Shown here: positions 36,580-50,560 of the stretch, one piece after another
Layout: every line of letters starts with the position of its first letter
How positions within the stretch are numbered: the stretch's first letter is position 1
NCBI RefSeq assembly: GCF_023343835.1
Contig: NC_064444.1
Coordinates: forward strand, 8,547,219 to 8,611,218
DNA: 64,000 nt
Direction of reading: 5' to 3'
From: Lagopus muta
Lineage: Eukaryota > Chordata > Aves > Galliformes > Phasianidae
The notes under the pieces: model-generated
Seen by the model: the letters and a program-made list of their open reading frames with translations, nothing else
What the model was told of the DNA's origin: nothing
Databases searched by the model: none
Made by a program: the position numbers and the translations under genes

Positions 36580-39500
36580 ACATTGCATGTGGGTAGAGTG
36601 GACCTTAATTCCTGAAGATACTTTTGGAACCAACATTCAGTGATTTTAGTTTTTATCTAAACAAATCAGTATTTTTCAAAGACCTCCAACTAAACTTGTG
36701 AGATTAGAAACAGTTTATTCATAAGTCACCAGTGTAAGAAGTGATTACTTTTTAGAAAAAGGGAATCTCTGAATACGTGTTGGGGATGATTTTCTTCAAC
36801 TACCTCAAAACTGTTCATTGTGTTAGTGATAACTTTGCTGAAAAATACTCAGTTTTCCTGGCACAAGGAAATGAATCAGACAGACTGATTAATTTCCTGA
36901 CATCTAATGTGTTCAGAATTCTGTGCCAGGTAAAAGATGGTGATATTTCCTGCTTTCTCATAAATAATACTCTAAAACCTTAGCTTATGTAAGTGTTACT
37001 TCTCTCAAAACTTGCAACTATCTTCTCCTGTAAAGCATTCCTGTTTCTCCTTTCTTCTGTCTCCTTTTCTGTGATGAGGAAAGATAAAATACAAGCTCTG
37101 TGTTCAAAGTCTGTCATTAAGTTTAAAGTAATTCTGTTACTGCTCATTACTGTTAGTGGCACAGAAGTTCTGTATTACACCTGAGATCTGATACTACAGA
37201 ATTCTTTTGCTCTCTCCCAAGTGCAGATGTTTATAGGGCTTGTCTTTTTGTGGGTAGTCTTGTGAAAGTACGCTAGTGTTTCATTCATGAAGAAAGCTTC
37301 TTTTGAGCTTCAATAAGGTTAAAAACAAGAAAGTTCTCTCCAGTTTTCTGTCTAGTTATCTCTGAGATAGGTCTGTGTGCTCAAATCCCCTCCCCAAAGT
37401 GGGAGGAGGTGGGTTATGGATGCAGGTGCAAACTTAGACTAGTCCAAGAAACCTTTTTTGTACAGCATGAGGAATTAGGAGTAACTGTAACTATGTAGCT
37501 GTTTGAATAAAAGCCATTGCCCCTCAGCTTGCCAGCCTTGCTGTTAAGATGTGTCGCATGCCTGTTTAGATTTTTCCATTTAGCTTGCATTTCAGTGAAG
37601 TCGTGTGTTTCTCGGTAGGAAATATTAAATGAAGACTTAGGAGGTATCAAAGGAACACATACTTGGAAGAAGTGTTTTCTAGAAAGTCTTGAAGTGTTTA
37701 TTTCATCTCCTTTTTATTTTTTTAAATTAGATGGGTTCTTTCAAAAGGTAAGCCTTCTTGGATAAACAAGAGGGAACACTCCTCTTGTTTATAATGATCT
37801 GAATATAATATCTCAATCTATGTTTAAATTAAAATCAGTTCATCCCTGAGGCCAGATTTCTCAGTAATCACAATCTAAATTTCATCAAAGGTTTTTCTAC
37901 AAGATTATGGGAACACTGCAGGACCTTTTAATTCAAGATGTTAGTTTCTCCTGTTCCAAAGAAGCTCTATATAGGTAGGAGCTCCTTTTAAGTTCGTCTA
38001 GTAACTAATTTTTATTCCTACTTGATTGCATTATTTGTAGGGAAAGCTCTTGAGATAGAGCAGTTCTGTGTACTTCCATGGGTTTATAAAACTCTCTCAC
38101 AGTATTTTTACCTGAATTCAGTAACCTGTGTTTTTCTAGATGGGATTTTTCAGTTCCTGAACAAGACTGAAAATGTCGTTTTCACTTTCTGCTTTTTCAT
38201 TTTCGGTTTAGTTTCTATGCAAGTCTCAGAACTCAGCCTAAACAGGCCGTGCTGCACAGCGTGCCCCTGGGTGCGCTTCTGCTGTCTCCCTGTGCCTACC
38301 AGCTGCTTTGGTCAGCTTTATTTCCAGTTGTGTTACTGAAAATAGGCCTGAACATACATTTAATTATTTTAATACTTTAATTATTTTACCAGTTCAGAAC
38401 TACATCAACCTCAATTGTAAGAAAATTTCCCTTCCCTCATTATAAACAAGGGAAGTTATTTTCCTTGTTTCAGAACTACAGAAGCACTCTGCTAATCCAC
38501 TCAAGACAGATGTTTTTTTTAATGAATTGTAGGTCAGATATCTAAATTGGCAAACAGTCTCAGCTGACTGGTTGTTATTTCTGTTTCCATTGTTCAAATG
38601 AAGCCTAGTAGTATGGAGCTGAAGTTTCATTCCACTAGTCTGTAAACATAGACTGTGTTTATTTAAGGTAATTTCCAACAGCCTGTAAAAATAACTTTCA
38701 TGCTGATCAGTTGTATATATTACAGCTTTACAGAAAGCTATTGATGGGATTCAGATTTAAGGTTAGCTAACGAGAAGAGGCATTGCTCTCATGGAAGTAT
38801 TAAGTATTTGAATTGCTTTTTCTAGATTCAGGATTAGGTCTTACTGTTCATTTCCCTTTTATATTGTGATTACATAGCAGTCAGTTTTTTGCACAGAAGC
38901 AGCTTCCTTCTAAATGCAATAATGCAAAATATTTGGTATTGTGAACTAATGGGATAGCATGTTCTTATTTGATTGGGAAAGTTGTAGATCCCAGGTGACA
39001 AAAGCAGTATATTTAGTGAATGCAAGAGGAATTGATCGGCACATACTGGATGCAAACAAAACAGTAAGATCCTTCAGAATTCTTCCTAGTGGAAAGGAGC
39101 AGAGAAACTAGCATGTGAAACAGTTTGCCTCTTCTTTACCTGAAGGTGAGTATATAAGAATCCCTGGCTGTTACCTTCTAAAGAAGAATGATGATTATTA
39201 CTACTAGCTTATGAAATTCTTTGTTGTAAACATGGTTTCTATGCATGGAGTAACAAAGCTGCCTTCCCAGAAACCAAAGCTACTTTAAAGGTAATTTTCA
39301 AACTTGTTTCAGAAATGGATTTACCTCTCTCACCAAAATGATTTTTCCCTACGATCCTTAAGATCTCTGGATCTTAGTGTAAGATTACATTGCAGTAAAA
39401 GTACTTATGTAACTTTGGAACAGAGTTCCTGGTTTCTGATAACTTGTGTGTTATACAGTTAAACAGGTGCAAAGTGGTTGATGTTCTGTTCTGAAAAGTT

Positions 39501-39864
39501 ACCATCCATTATCTGATGTGTATCATGGCTATCCTAAATTACCCTACTGCAAAGCAGAATGGCTTGTTTAAACTTACAAGCTTTTCTATGCAGATAGTTT
39601 AGTCTCAAGTAAATTTGTCTTGTTCCAGATGTCAGGAGGAGTCCTTTAAAATGCATTGTGAACAAACGTGGAGTACTAAGATAAATGTGGGGATTTCAGT
39701 TACAGAAGATATTCCTCAGATATTTAAGTATTTGGATGTGGCCCTGGTAAATTCACTTCATGATTATTGTTGGTTTACTTCTTGATATTATTTAGCTGTA
39801 GCAAACGATACAGAGCAGTAGTACTCTGTTCTTTTGGAATGCCATTGCTGAAGAGTAGGGATAT
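36580..39864. other. A+T-rich non-coding stretch
   Basis: No gene seen. Short frames up to 105 codons (38022-38339) lack recognisable domains. No mobile element identified. Confidence 0.5.
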
Positions 39865-40188
39865 GAATCACAGAATTGTAGGGTTTGGAAGGGATCTCCA
39901 GTGATAGAGTCCAACCCCCTGCAATTCAGGCTCCCTACAGCAGGCTGCACAGGTAGATGTCCACATGTGTCTTGAATATCTCCAGAAAAAGAGAATCCAC
40001 AACCTCCCTGTGCAGCGTGTTCCAGCGCTCCATCACCCTTACTGTGAAGAAGTTCCTTTGCCTATTGGTGCAGAACTTCCTATGTTCAGGTTTGTGGCCA
40101 TTTCCCCTTGTCCTGTCCCTCCTGGCTGAGAAGAGGTTGGCTATGTCTCTTTGACTTCCACACTTGAGATATTTATAAATGAACATTA
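39865..40188 (-). mobile_element. CR1 retrotransposon 3' end with the C-terminus of ORF2 still open
   Basis: The 3' end of the element lies at the left: gaatcacagaattgtagggt, then agtccaaccccctgcaattc, the CR1 3' untranslated region. Reading leftward on the minus strand from 40186 to the stop codon at 39935-39937, the frame is uninterrupted for 83 codons. It matches the typical CR1 ORF2 C-terminus: the order RDRTRGNGHKPEHRKF, NFFTVRVMERWNTLHREVV, then LEIFKTHVD and a terminal LL. That is the end of the endonuclease/reverse transcriptase polyprotein, downstream of the polymerase domain. The copy is truncated at its 5' side near 40188, so it cannot encode an active enzyme. Low decay suggests a fairly recent insertion. 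Subfamily is not assigned. Confidence 0.93.
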
Positions 40189-43100
40189 AAGCTTGTGCCT
40201 TAAGTTCTTAGGATACTTATTTGTAGCCCAGTGTGCTATGGATACAGTTTAGGAGTAACTAGGGAAATACTCCAGCAAACTCAGTTTAAACCTACACATC
40301 ACTTAGCTTACCAGATAAAAACAAAAGATTGTTTAATTGAAATTTTGAATAATCTTTGCTGGGTTTATACAGTTTATAGAACACAGGTCTTATGAATTTT
40401 ACAGCACCATTTACTGCTGAATTGCTTTGTCCCATAAATTTTTCAGTGGGTTTGAAGTCACTAACAGCTCAGCAGACAGATCTGTAACTTATTAATGCAG
40501 TTCTTTATGGAAGCAAATGTCCTTATTTTTGTCTTTTACTGGACTGTGGAGCATGTAGAGCAGAAGAGTATTTTTGGTTTTAATCTTGTCAACTGATAAC
40601 TAGGGGTAAGAACCTAGTAGGTAGGCAAGAGGAATTCCTGTTTGAAGGAACGGAAAGAATTATACCCTTTTCAGCAGAAATGGTTGTTTAAAGGGGCAAT
40701 CATACAGTGGAGAAATACAGCAAATTACCTGCAGGCAGTCTGACCAGGATGTTATATTGTACAACCACACGCAGTAATGCTACTTTTCTCATCAAGGACA
40801 CAAGACTGTTTTCTAGTAATAGAAATAGTGAGAAATGGGGGGTATAAAGTCTACCTAATTAAAAAGTCCAGTCTCCATGGCAACTGAACTTCTATTTTGT
40901 GCTGTTACTGTCTTGCTTGAGTATACCCTACTCCAAGTTGAGAGGATTCTTATCTTTGACTTAAACAGAAGCAAAGTGAAACACCTTTTTTTTGTGCTTT
41001 GAGATCTGATCCTTGAAGAGAAAGGAGTGGCATTCTGGGTACTGGAATTGGTATAAACTCAGACACCCAAGCTAGGGAGCTTTCTCTGTCTCTTCACCTG
41101 TTATTTTTAAAACCAACACAGACTTTCTAAATTAGGATGAAAGTAATTACAATTATAATCATTGTTTCCTCGGTTTATTGAAATTTCCTGAAATCGTAGA
41201 GATGACACTTAACTTTGAATTTGGTTTTTAAAATGTCTCTTCCCATATGCACTGAAGTTCTGCTGGTTCATCCATTCACAAGCAACTGGTAAAATAAGCT
41301 AACTCATCATTTACCAGAGTGGTCTCTAGCCTGTAACAGCATCAGTTCATGAGACTTATTTGCTTTTGAGAATGCCAAATAAAAAAAGTAAATATCATAA
41401 GGAAATATATGTGGGAGGTAAGAAGGAAAAATATTTTAAGGTGGTGAATTTTAACTGGAATAATTTATAAGTCCTCATTCTTTATGTGTATATATATAAA
41501 ATTATGAAAGTAGGAAACAAAGAGAACTTGAAGAGGACTTGGCAGTGAAATGTTATTAGCCATAAAGTAAGGGGGTATATTTTTTCTATAGAAAAGTAGG
41601 TTCAAGATTTGTTTTATGGGCAGTTATATACCCAGTGTTCCAACACTACCAACAGTGATGCAGAAATCCCTGTGAGCTTGTCCTCAATTCTCCAGTCTTT
41701 TTGTATGCATGTCCTTAGGACACAAGGAAATCATCACTGTGACAAAAAAGAGACTGAAGCAGCACTTCTTTCAAAAGATAGGGGAGTTTGTCTTGGACAA
41801 ATACACAACATGGAGGAGCCTGAGATCAAAATGCCTCTTTGGGAAGTACCTTCTTGTCTGAAAAACCAGAGATTAAATTCTAGTTCTACGCGAGACCTAG
41901 CCCTGCTACACAGAGCTGTAGATCTGAGCAAAATCATGTCCCTCCTTGGGGAGTCTTTGTTAGTTACGATTAATACTGACCATTAATACTGAACATCCTG
42001 GTGCTTTTTTGACCATAATTGATGTGCAACAAGATAGTTATTTATACTCCAGTCTTGAAATAGAACAGAAAATGTGTGGAAGTGTTTCCCTAAGCATTCC
42101 ATTGCTCCTCCCTATATCTCTGAGGAGAAAGTTTTAAAAAAAATCCATGTATTTTTAGCTGTGACCAGCTATGTCACAAAGAAATTGTTAGTAAAGTTGA
42201 TTTAAGAAAGTGAGGAACTTCTTCAGCAGTAACGGATTTCCATCTCCTCTTAGCAAAGTCAGCTGTACAAACTAACATTTTTGAAGAAGGAGCCTGGATT
42301 ATGCTCAAATCTATACTTAGCAGCCAAGTTTCAGTTCAGAAAATGGAGGCTTAACCCTTACCTGAGATGCTATTAGATACTGGTAGAAGTAGGTGAATGA
42401 TTTGGAGCATCTAGATGGTGAATTTCGTTTATGCTCATATGGTGTCTGCATCTGTCAGCACCTGCAAAGGTTTATTTATTTTTCAGAACAGTTTGGAAAA
42501 TGTTTCGTAGGAAGAACAACAGCTCCCTTAAACTCCTCAAAACCCATAGAAAAGATGAGTATATCTAGTAATGTAACCTTTAAAACCACAATTGTAAGTT
42601 TTTTTAGAACTGGCTGACACTTAAACTGTTTTAATTGGTGTACTAAAAATCTGATTGTTGAAGCCTTCAAGTCTCTACAGAGATGACAGTGGTATGTAAC
42701 ACGAAGCTGTGGTTATTTTTATCAACCTTACCATTGTAAGGTTCTTATACTGCTGTGCGTGGACCCTGTAAACAACAGCATCAATTCCTGAGTTGCTCTA
42801 GTAATAGGCATATTGATATTGCCCACAGTTTTATTGCTTATGAGGCTAAGATCAATACCAGCATTCTTGTGTGGCTGTATTTTGTCAACAGTTGGATTTT
42901 CACAGCAAAGCCCATTCAGACAGATCCTTTGTGCTCTATTTCACTGTCTGTTTTGCTGTGCCAGTGCAAGGGTCAGTGACTAGGTTTGTACTATAAGTCC
43001 AGAAGCAGATGTAAAAACATAATGCTGGATGAAATAAGACTCAGAGGCTTTATAAGCTAGTATTGCTGACTGAAAATACAAACTATGAATTTGGGATATA

Positions 43101-44924
43101 CTGAGAGCAGGAACAATAGGTTGATGAAACCTTCAGATGAAGTCACTTCAGATGGAACTCTGGCTGAAAGCAAGCACCTTGTGAAATTGTGAACTATGGA
43201 TGGAAGAGTATTTCCTTTTGTGCTCTTACTGCAGCATTGTTTTAGTGGGCTTTGGGCACTGTAAGTGTTCTAGGGCTGTGTTTCTGAATTGCTTCTCTTA
43301 AATTGTCACCTTTTAGCTAGTCAATTATTGCTACTTTTAGTCTAGCCACTTGAAATGATTTCATTTCAAACAAAGGAATTCATGTAAATGAAATCACTAG
43401 CAATTTCTGATGGTTGTTATAAAATGTTACAGGGAACATTGAACTCAAGCATGCGCTGAATCACATGCTCTTAAAAATAAGTGCTTACTGACCTTTTAAG
43501 ATATAATTGGGCTTTTGAAACGTCCTAGGGACTCAGATGAAACAAGCTGTGCATTAGCAATTAAAAGAAATACCACACAAATAATTGAACTGGCAAATCA
43601 TATATTAGACTATCATGAAACTTCATCTGTTTCCAGTTCACACAGTTTATAAATAGTTTCAGACCCTGAAGCAGAAGAAATCGCAAGAAATCTTGTAAAT
43701 TTATTTTCATACTGCCACTGAAGTTAATTGGTCTGTGATGTCAATCAGGCCCCAAATAAGTGCAGTGCTTTCTGGCAAGGTTTGCATTTGCTTTCTTTTT
43801 TCCACTGATCTCTTCAAACAGCACTGCTGGATCACTCTGTAACTGTGGTGTGGGAGATCAGCATATAACTCACCTCTTCATGTTCAGATTTGTCAATAAA
43901 GTGCTGACATCATCTGATGTACTGACCCACTTAAGTGACCCTCCCAGGCACATCTTGCAGGGATGTTACTGTTGCAAATCAAAGAAGGAAGCTTAAATTT
44001 TGTGAGGTTAACCTCTGTGCAGTGCCCTGAGTTGAGTGTTTACTACTTGTCCATGTTTTTAATTTCCTGTGGCACACACTGTTTAATACAGCGGCTACAT
44101 TTTCAAGGAGGCGTTGAAATGTGACAGAGATAGCAGTGAGAGATAGCAGTGTTCATATTACAGTTCAGTTTGATGTGAGCACTGAAGAAGGATTCCAAGG
44201 GAATCTTTATTTTGGCTTATTTTGTACTCAGAATAAAGACATCAGATTGTGCCTAGTCAAAACCAAGAACTTGATATGGTCTAAAAGATACCAGTTCTGT
44301 TCTTTTGCTTCAAGATGTCTACCATGTACATTTAGCAAACTAGTATGCTATTCCCTGGTGTTGAAGTAAAATCAACTTATCCATCAGACCTTCTTAATTT
44401 TGTAGTTCAGTATTAACTTCAGTAGCACTAGATGTAAGGTTTAATCAAGGAAGCTCTGTTCAGATGATGATTGGCTAAAAGCAAAGCAACTCTGGGTGGA
44501 AATAATTTCCTTCAGCTGTACTGTAGTAGTGTTTGGCCTTGTCCTCACTGATGAATAAGGGCCTGGAGAAATGTGATTGCAGTCTTCTTAAAAGGATCTT
44601 GTAGGTCACTAACAATAGCAGGAAAAAATATGCTGGCAATCTGCTCTTAATTCTCAGTCAAGATGCCACAACTTCCTCAATAGCAGGTACAACAACTTCT
44701 CCCTTTGAGACCGGGGCAAAGATGAGTACACAGTATATGTTGTAGGCAGTCTTTCACAGATGCATATGACACAAATGCCCAAAACTACGGTGGTCCAGAT
44801 CCTGTCGATGACCCATTCCATACTCTTTCTACAACTCCTTTTCCCCTTTTTAGTGTTATTTGCTCAGTGTTATGACTACGTTCACTTACAAGCCTACCAG
44901 GCTGCAAGACAACAGGTGTCTCTT
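40189..44924. other. A+T-rich non-coding stretch
   Basis: No supportable gene or mobile element. It includes a 125-codon plus-strand frame at 41609-41986 with no recognisable domain, which I treat as chance. A weak CR1-like word near 44710 (ggggcaaagatgagtacaca) may belong to the relic that follows. Confidence 0.45.
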
Positions 44925-45110
44925 CATGAATGTGGATGATGTTATTTCCTGCCTTTCCTTCCTGTGTCCTTTGCGTTAGCCCTTAAATAAATTTCACTAA
45001 GCCTGTCAAACAAGATTTACTGTTTATGTAGACTCACTTTTAACAGCTCATATTTCTTCCTAGTTTTGTGATCTCATCTCTTATTCATGTGCCTAAGATC
45101 TAGCCAGCAA
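44925..45110 (-). mobile_element. Faint ancient CR1 fragment, reverse transcriptase region
   Basis: The plus strand shows gtggatgatgttatttcc, then after the expected spacing gcctgtcaaacaagatttac, then gtgatctcatctcttattca and tgtgcctaagat. These follow the reverse complement of the CR1 segment just C-terminal to the catalytic part of the reverse transcriptase, in the right order and at nearly consensus spacing. Divergence is high and there is no open frame. Ends are uncertain. Confidence 0.48.
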
Positions 45111-48100
45111 CTGAAAGCAAGCTCTCTTCATTTCTCCTTTTCTACTCCTTTAATACCTTTTCTTTTACGATCTTTCTCTGAAAGTGAATAGTGCCGTTAT
45201 TAAGCATTGCCTTTATGCCAACAATTTCTTCCAAACATGTAAAGTGACATTTTTTCCACCCAATAATGATATTTGAGTCTATAGTACAGAAAAAAGTTTT
45301 GGGAGACTATTTACAGAGCAATTAAGCCAATAAATGACATGAAGAGCTTCTGTGTTTAAAATGTGTTTGGTTAAAATATGCTGTCTGAAAAGATAATTAA
45401 AAGTAAGGGCATTGATTGGATCTGTTGAGTGTGCTTCCTCCAGATTGGAGGTGTGGGGGCAAAAGTACTGGCTTGGACAGGCACTATTCGTCTTACAGTT
45501 TTTCATGCATTATAGGTAAGACCAATGAAGACAGGAAACTAGCTTACTGTCTGTGTTCTGCTGAAGCTGCAGGTAATTTACCAAATGCAAAGGTGACTGC
45601 TCAGGAGCAAAAGAGCCTTAGCTTTTGCTTGTGACACAAGGTAAAATATAGTACATGTTCATGTACGTGCTGTCAAGTTAAAAAAAACCTGCTTTTACTA
45701 AAATTTTATTTTAGTGGGGGTAGCGGTGTGGAGTAAGACAGCAAAAATAGCAGCAAGTAGATAGGCATGAATCAAATTTAATATAAGGGTACTAGAAAAT
45801 AAGTGTTGTAGTCTATATTTTTAAGAAAGATGTGTTTTTCTGTTAGCATGTACACCTGTAAGAGAACATCTCAAAAGCACCAGTATTCACAGGAAAATGT
45901 GTGTGTTTGTGCAAGGTCTTGCAACAGTGACAGCTTCAAAGCACATCTTTTCTTCTAGTATAATATGGCATGCTTTTGTGTGCTGGGCCATCTATGTCGG
46001 ATTAATCTGACAGGTAACTGAAGGTATCAGAAGTACTCTTTCTGATAAAGCTCTTTGTAAAGTGCTGCGTATTCTAAGGCAGCAATTCTCCATTGCACTC
46101 TTGTGTTGTACTTACATAGTAACCTAAGGAAGAAGAATATCTGTGATGCTCTTCGCAGCCCCACTTTGGACCTTCTTTGGTATGTCTGCCTTTTTTTGAA
46201 TTCTAAATGCTTATTTACATACACAAATGTCTGACAATTTGTAAGCATAGATTTAGAAGCAGCAGCTGGAAATGTGGTCTCTGCTGTCTTATTACATCAT
46301 TGCTAAAAAGAAATCTTGCGGTATGTGTGATTCATGCCTCAGATGACATCATGTGATGTCTGAAAAACAGGTTTTGAAGCAGAAGCAATATAATACAACT
46401 TCATTGCATTTTTCATCTTTATTTAAAAAAGTAAAAGATAATAAAACCCTCCCGCAAAACCCTTTATTAAATCAGGGTGGAAGTAAAGGCAGAGAAAGTA
46501 TGATCAGAGGATTGTAAGCTTTAGAAATATAAGCCTATGAATTCCAAGTGATTCAATCAGTCATTTTGGCAACATGAATTCACGTTAATATTTCTCCAAT
46601 TACAAATGTAAATTGTATGCTTATGAAACCCCTTCTGAAGTTAACTGACAAAAATTTAGTGCAAAAAAAGCCGTGAACCCTTCTCGCTTGACAACGTGAA
46701 GAAACAAGGGATTGATGTGCTGCTTATCTTCAAATCACTAACCTTTCAAGCAGGAAAAGTTGTAGTTCAGTAAAAATAACAGAAGCTGATAATTGTTAGG
46801 CACTTGCATACAGTCCTGTTTGCAGCCCTGGAGCAGTGTGTTTTGATGGAAACAGGCTGGGAATGCAGCCCCTCTGATACCAGTGAACCTGAAGGTGAAA
46901 TATTTAATCTTAATTGTAGAAGCTATGGAAATGCTCTTCTGAGAGGCTAAGAAACTTCCAATCCTGATTTTGAACTTGTTCAGAATTGGGCTTTTGGACT
47001 GCTTTGTACTATTTATAGTTATTTAGAATGAGTCATCGTATCTGCTTATCACTGTAATTGTCTATAGAGAAAAGTGATCGTAGTCATCTAGCTGACCTTA
47101 CCCTCCTAAATATATTCAATGATTTATCGTTCAGCAGTGCTGCTGGCTGAAGGTGATTTGTGTGCCAACCTTTATCCACTGCAGACAGCTCTCTATAGCC
47201 ATGTGACAGAAATGAATGTTCAAGTTGCAGCACTTGCTTTCATAATGACGAGTAAATTCCTCCTCTACTGTCACAGCTATGTGTGATTCAGACAGGCTGA
47301 AAAAGAAGCATTTCTTTTCAAGTTACTTGGAGGGTTTTTTTTAGGTAACTTGTTCAGTGATGTCACAGCAGTGTGAATCACAGTGGAGAAGTAGTTTCTG
47401 GAGCAACAAATGGTTGGTGTCTGTGCTACTGTGCTTGAATTTATGGCGCTGGTCATTAGAAATTGCCTGCTATTTTTTACAGCTAGGTTGCTTCCTAATG
47501 TCTGCTGACTCCTGAATAGTTTTTGAGGAAGAAAAGTCACAGTGAAGAATACATGCCTCTGACACTGGGTTTTATATTAAAGAAATAATCAATTATTTTC
47601 ATTACACTGCTGTGACGTACAGATTACAGCCAATTTTCACTGTTGTAATCAAAAATAGAATTTTGTAAGCTGTCACTAGTGGGTTTCTAATAGTTCTTTC
47701 AGTATCAACTCTGAACCACAGAATTGCCTCTGCAGGTCCCAGCATGCAGATGATCTGTGAGTTTTTTGCCCAACATTGCCAGTAGTTTCAATCTTACAGA
47801 TGCACATTTACCAACCTGCCATGTACAATGATGTGTCTCTGCAGAATTTGGTGTGCTCTCTGCTTTGCTGGTTCTAAAGGGAAGGATGGGAAGGTACTGT
47901 GTTCTATTGCAAACCCAAATTCCATTATTATCTTCATCTTGAGCAATGGCCTGCACTGAATGATTGTCCTGTCAAGACTGTGTGCAACGCAAGCTGTCCA
48001 TAGTGTCCATCAATGGAAATCACACTGTCAGCTTCTCAGGGAGCAGCTGCAAAGTTAGGTGAAGTGTAGAGGTGGGTTATGTTGAAATTAATTTAATATT

Positions 48101-50440
48101 TTCAGAAGTGAAAAATAAAAGGACCTGGTGCACAGCTTTGCATCTGTACTGATATTCACAAGTTAATGGTGAGAAAAGCCAACTTCAATTACACCTCAGG
48201 AAAGTGAGCAGGTGAATAAACTGAGTTAAACCAGGCCATTTTCAAGCTATCTATCCAGCACTTATAGTCAAAACATGTTTTTATTCCACAATTATTACAA
48301 AGTGATTCAAATTTTCTCAGTCATCAGTGAAACATGATGGACTCATTGACTAGAATGAAGTGCCGTGAATCAGCTGAGGTTGATATGCCAAAAGGTAGTG
48401 AAAAAGACATAAGGGAATCTGCCTCTTAGGGCTTCCTGATATTTTCCATTTGTAAGGTGTGGTTTTCAGCTACATTTAATTTTGCCTTAATCTTAAGAAA
48501 GTATTTCATTTTTGCAAGAAAGCAGTTAATTTCTAGTTTGTTTACATCTTTACTGTCATTTTCAGGTGCAAGTCTAGGTAACATTTCATTGCTTCTTTAC
48601 AAGAAATATTGGTTAGGTGGTTAGGTCTTGCTTAAATTCCTGCTTTAGAGCCGCAAACGAACATTTGGTGCAGGGGGACAGGGAGCACTGGAAGAAGACT
48701 TGGTTACTGTGCTGTGGGGGGCAGAAGAAAGGTTTTGGTGGTTGTTTTTTAAGTTTGATGTTTTAAAATATCTTAACTTTTGAAATATTCAACTTTGCAA
48801 TCTGTGTATCGTGATGCTTGAGAACTGGATTGTTGTGTGTAATATGTGATTTAAAATCAAGTTGTTTAAATAACTTCTTGATTTCTGGATTCTTTTTCAC
48901 TGGGGAATGACTGTAAAGTTGTAGGATAAAGCCATCATGGCAGATAGCTGTATTGTGTGGGAGGAAAGCCCACTGCTTTCACCTGAAGTTTAGGTGTCTG
49001 TGTTATCTGTAACGGTAGAGAAGAGTAATGCAGTGCCTTAGGCAGTAGGAAGTTGGATTAGGAGGCTTGAAAAGGAAGGACCTGTAAAAAGCAGAGTAGG
49101 AGAAGATGCGTCAGTGCTGACTAACTTTATTATGAGACTGAGAGAGGCTCTTGTGGATCTTCTGGAAGTTACCATAGTATGTTAAAGACCTGCTAAAACC
49201 TACAGAAAAAGATGTACTGTAAGCATTAGCAGAAAATACAAGTCTAGATTATATTTTTTAAGGTCCTTTGTGCATTATTCCTTCGCGTTCTGTCCTATTA
49301 ACCAGTGATTGTTTGCTTTTAAAAATATCATATTTAATCAGTGTTCTTGTCTTAATGTTGTTTGGGTACACATTACCAAGGCCAATAGAAAATAATCTGA
49401 ATTGTCAACTGCTTTGAAAGAAATCGTGCACCAGCTCATTAATGCCTGCATGCTTGCTGGCACAGTGCTGAAGCATCGATTGTTTACTTACTGCCCCCAT
49501 TTTAATCAGACTCAAATACTAACAGTATGGGCAACATTCTCACTCTTGCTCTGGGTGTCCTTAAACATGTTGCAGTGTGCATTTTGGGTCCTGAGTAAAA
49601 ATAGCAGTCTGCTATTTACAGCTAGCAGTGCTGTCAGAATGTGGGTTTCTAAAGCTGACCGTGAATGAGTTGGGCATTAGCCAAACTTTGACATGTTTTC
49701 TTTCATAATCTCACCTGAAATGTATGTAACACTAGTACTGACAAATAGTCATTGCTCATGTGTTAATTTGACAAGCTGTCCAGCATAATTAGAGAAAAAA
49801 TCCTCATGTCCTTTTCACTGATTGAGATATAATTTTGTTGTTTCTTATACATCATGGCTATAATATTTATGTAGTCAATGAACTATGTAATTAGAGATAC
49901 AATTAAGAAAGAAAAAGTAATATATGGACATGTCATGATTGAGAGGATGATATCAACAACAAAAGGGTGTTGATTGGTGTGAGATATGGGACAAGATGGA
50001 ATGAGGGCCGGAAAAATCTGTATGTTTCAGCTCAGGCTTTCTCTGACGGCTGCTGATCAGGATGCACTGATCCAAGTTAAAGTAACAAAAGAATATTTGT
50101 GATGGTCCTTGAAATTTTTTTGCATTGGATTAGATTGCACAGAAACAAAGGGCAGCTTGGGCTGACTTCTACAGTGTCCCCACTGCCTTTGTTTCTTCTT
50201 CCTCTTCAGATGAAGCCTACAAGTGCTGGTATTGTGCCTGGATAAATACCGAGTGTTCTGAAAGTTGGATTATGCTAAGGAAAATGGGTGCTCTTTCAAA
50301 CCTTTCCTACCCAGGAAGTCTAAATGCTATATTGTTATTGTCTGTGTGCTTCCTGTGTGTTTGTGTGTTTGGTGGTGGTGCTTTTTTCCTTAGTTCAGGG
50401 ATGCTGTTAATAACTTCCCATCTAGGTGCTTTTGCAGTGC
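45111..50440. other. A+T-rich non-coding stretch
   Basis: No gene or clear mobile element seen. The section near 49400-49660 is a complex, non-repetitive stretch with an 88-codon frame but no recognisable domain. Confidence 0.5.
50435..50440. repeat. Target-site duplication, left copy
   Basis: The bases cagtgc directly precede the solo LTR and are identical to the six bases directly after it, which defines the LTR ends to the base. Confidence 0.9.
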
Positions 50441-50531
50441 TGTTGCATTGCCTCCTGCGGTACTGACCTAAAACCAGGCCAGGACCAAATGACTGCACGC
50501 ACACACCAATATGATGAACAGCAAAATGGCG

Positions 50532-50537
50532 TTTATT
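50532..50537 (-). promoter_or_regulatory. LTR polyadenylation signal AATAAA
   Basis: It reads AATAAA on the minus strand, about 17 bases downstream of the TATA box and just before the R-like region, the same compact order as in avian alpharetroviral LTRs. It could terminate minus-strand transcripts crossing the site. Confidence 0.75.
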
Positions 50538-50553
50538 ACACGTGAACTCTAGC

Positions 50554-50560
50554 TTATATA
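50554..50560 (-). promoter_or_regulatory. LTR TATA box
   Basis: TATATAA on the minus strand inside the U3 part of the solo LTR. It could direct minus-strand transcription starting about 25-30 bases further along. Activity cannot be judged from sequence. Confidence 0.7.

Noticed and set aside
36334..36636. Repetitive open frames in all three usable phases (His-His-Cys-Gln-Ala, Gly-Pro-Gly-Ser-Gly, Pro-rich)
   Set aside because: They are produced by the 15-base minisatellite, whose unit length is a multiple of three. Neither flank supports a gene.
41609..41986. 125-codon plus-strand open frame
   Set aside because: No domain, signal peptide or membrane segment is visible; length is within chance range and the context is non-coding.
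49400..49670. Complex non-repetitive stretch that might be a conserved non-coding element
   Set aside because: Conservation cannot be judged from one sequence; nothing internal supports a call.
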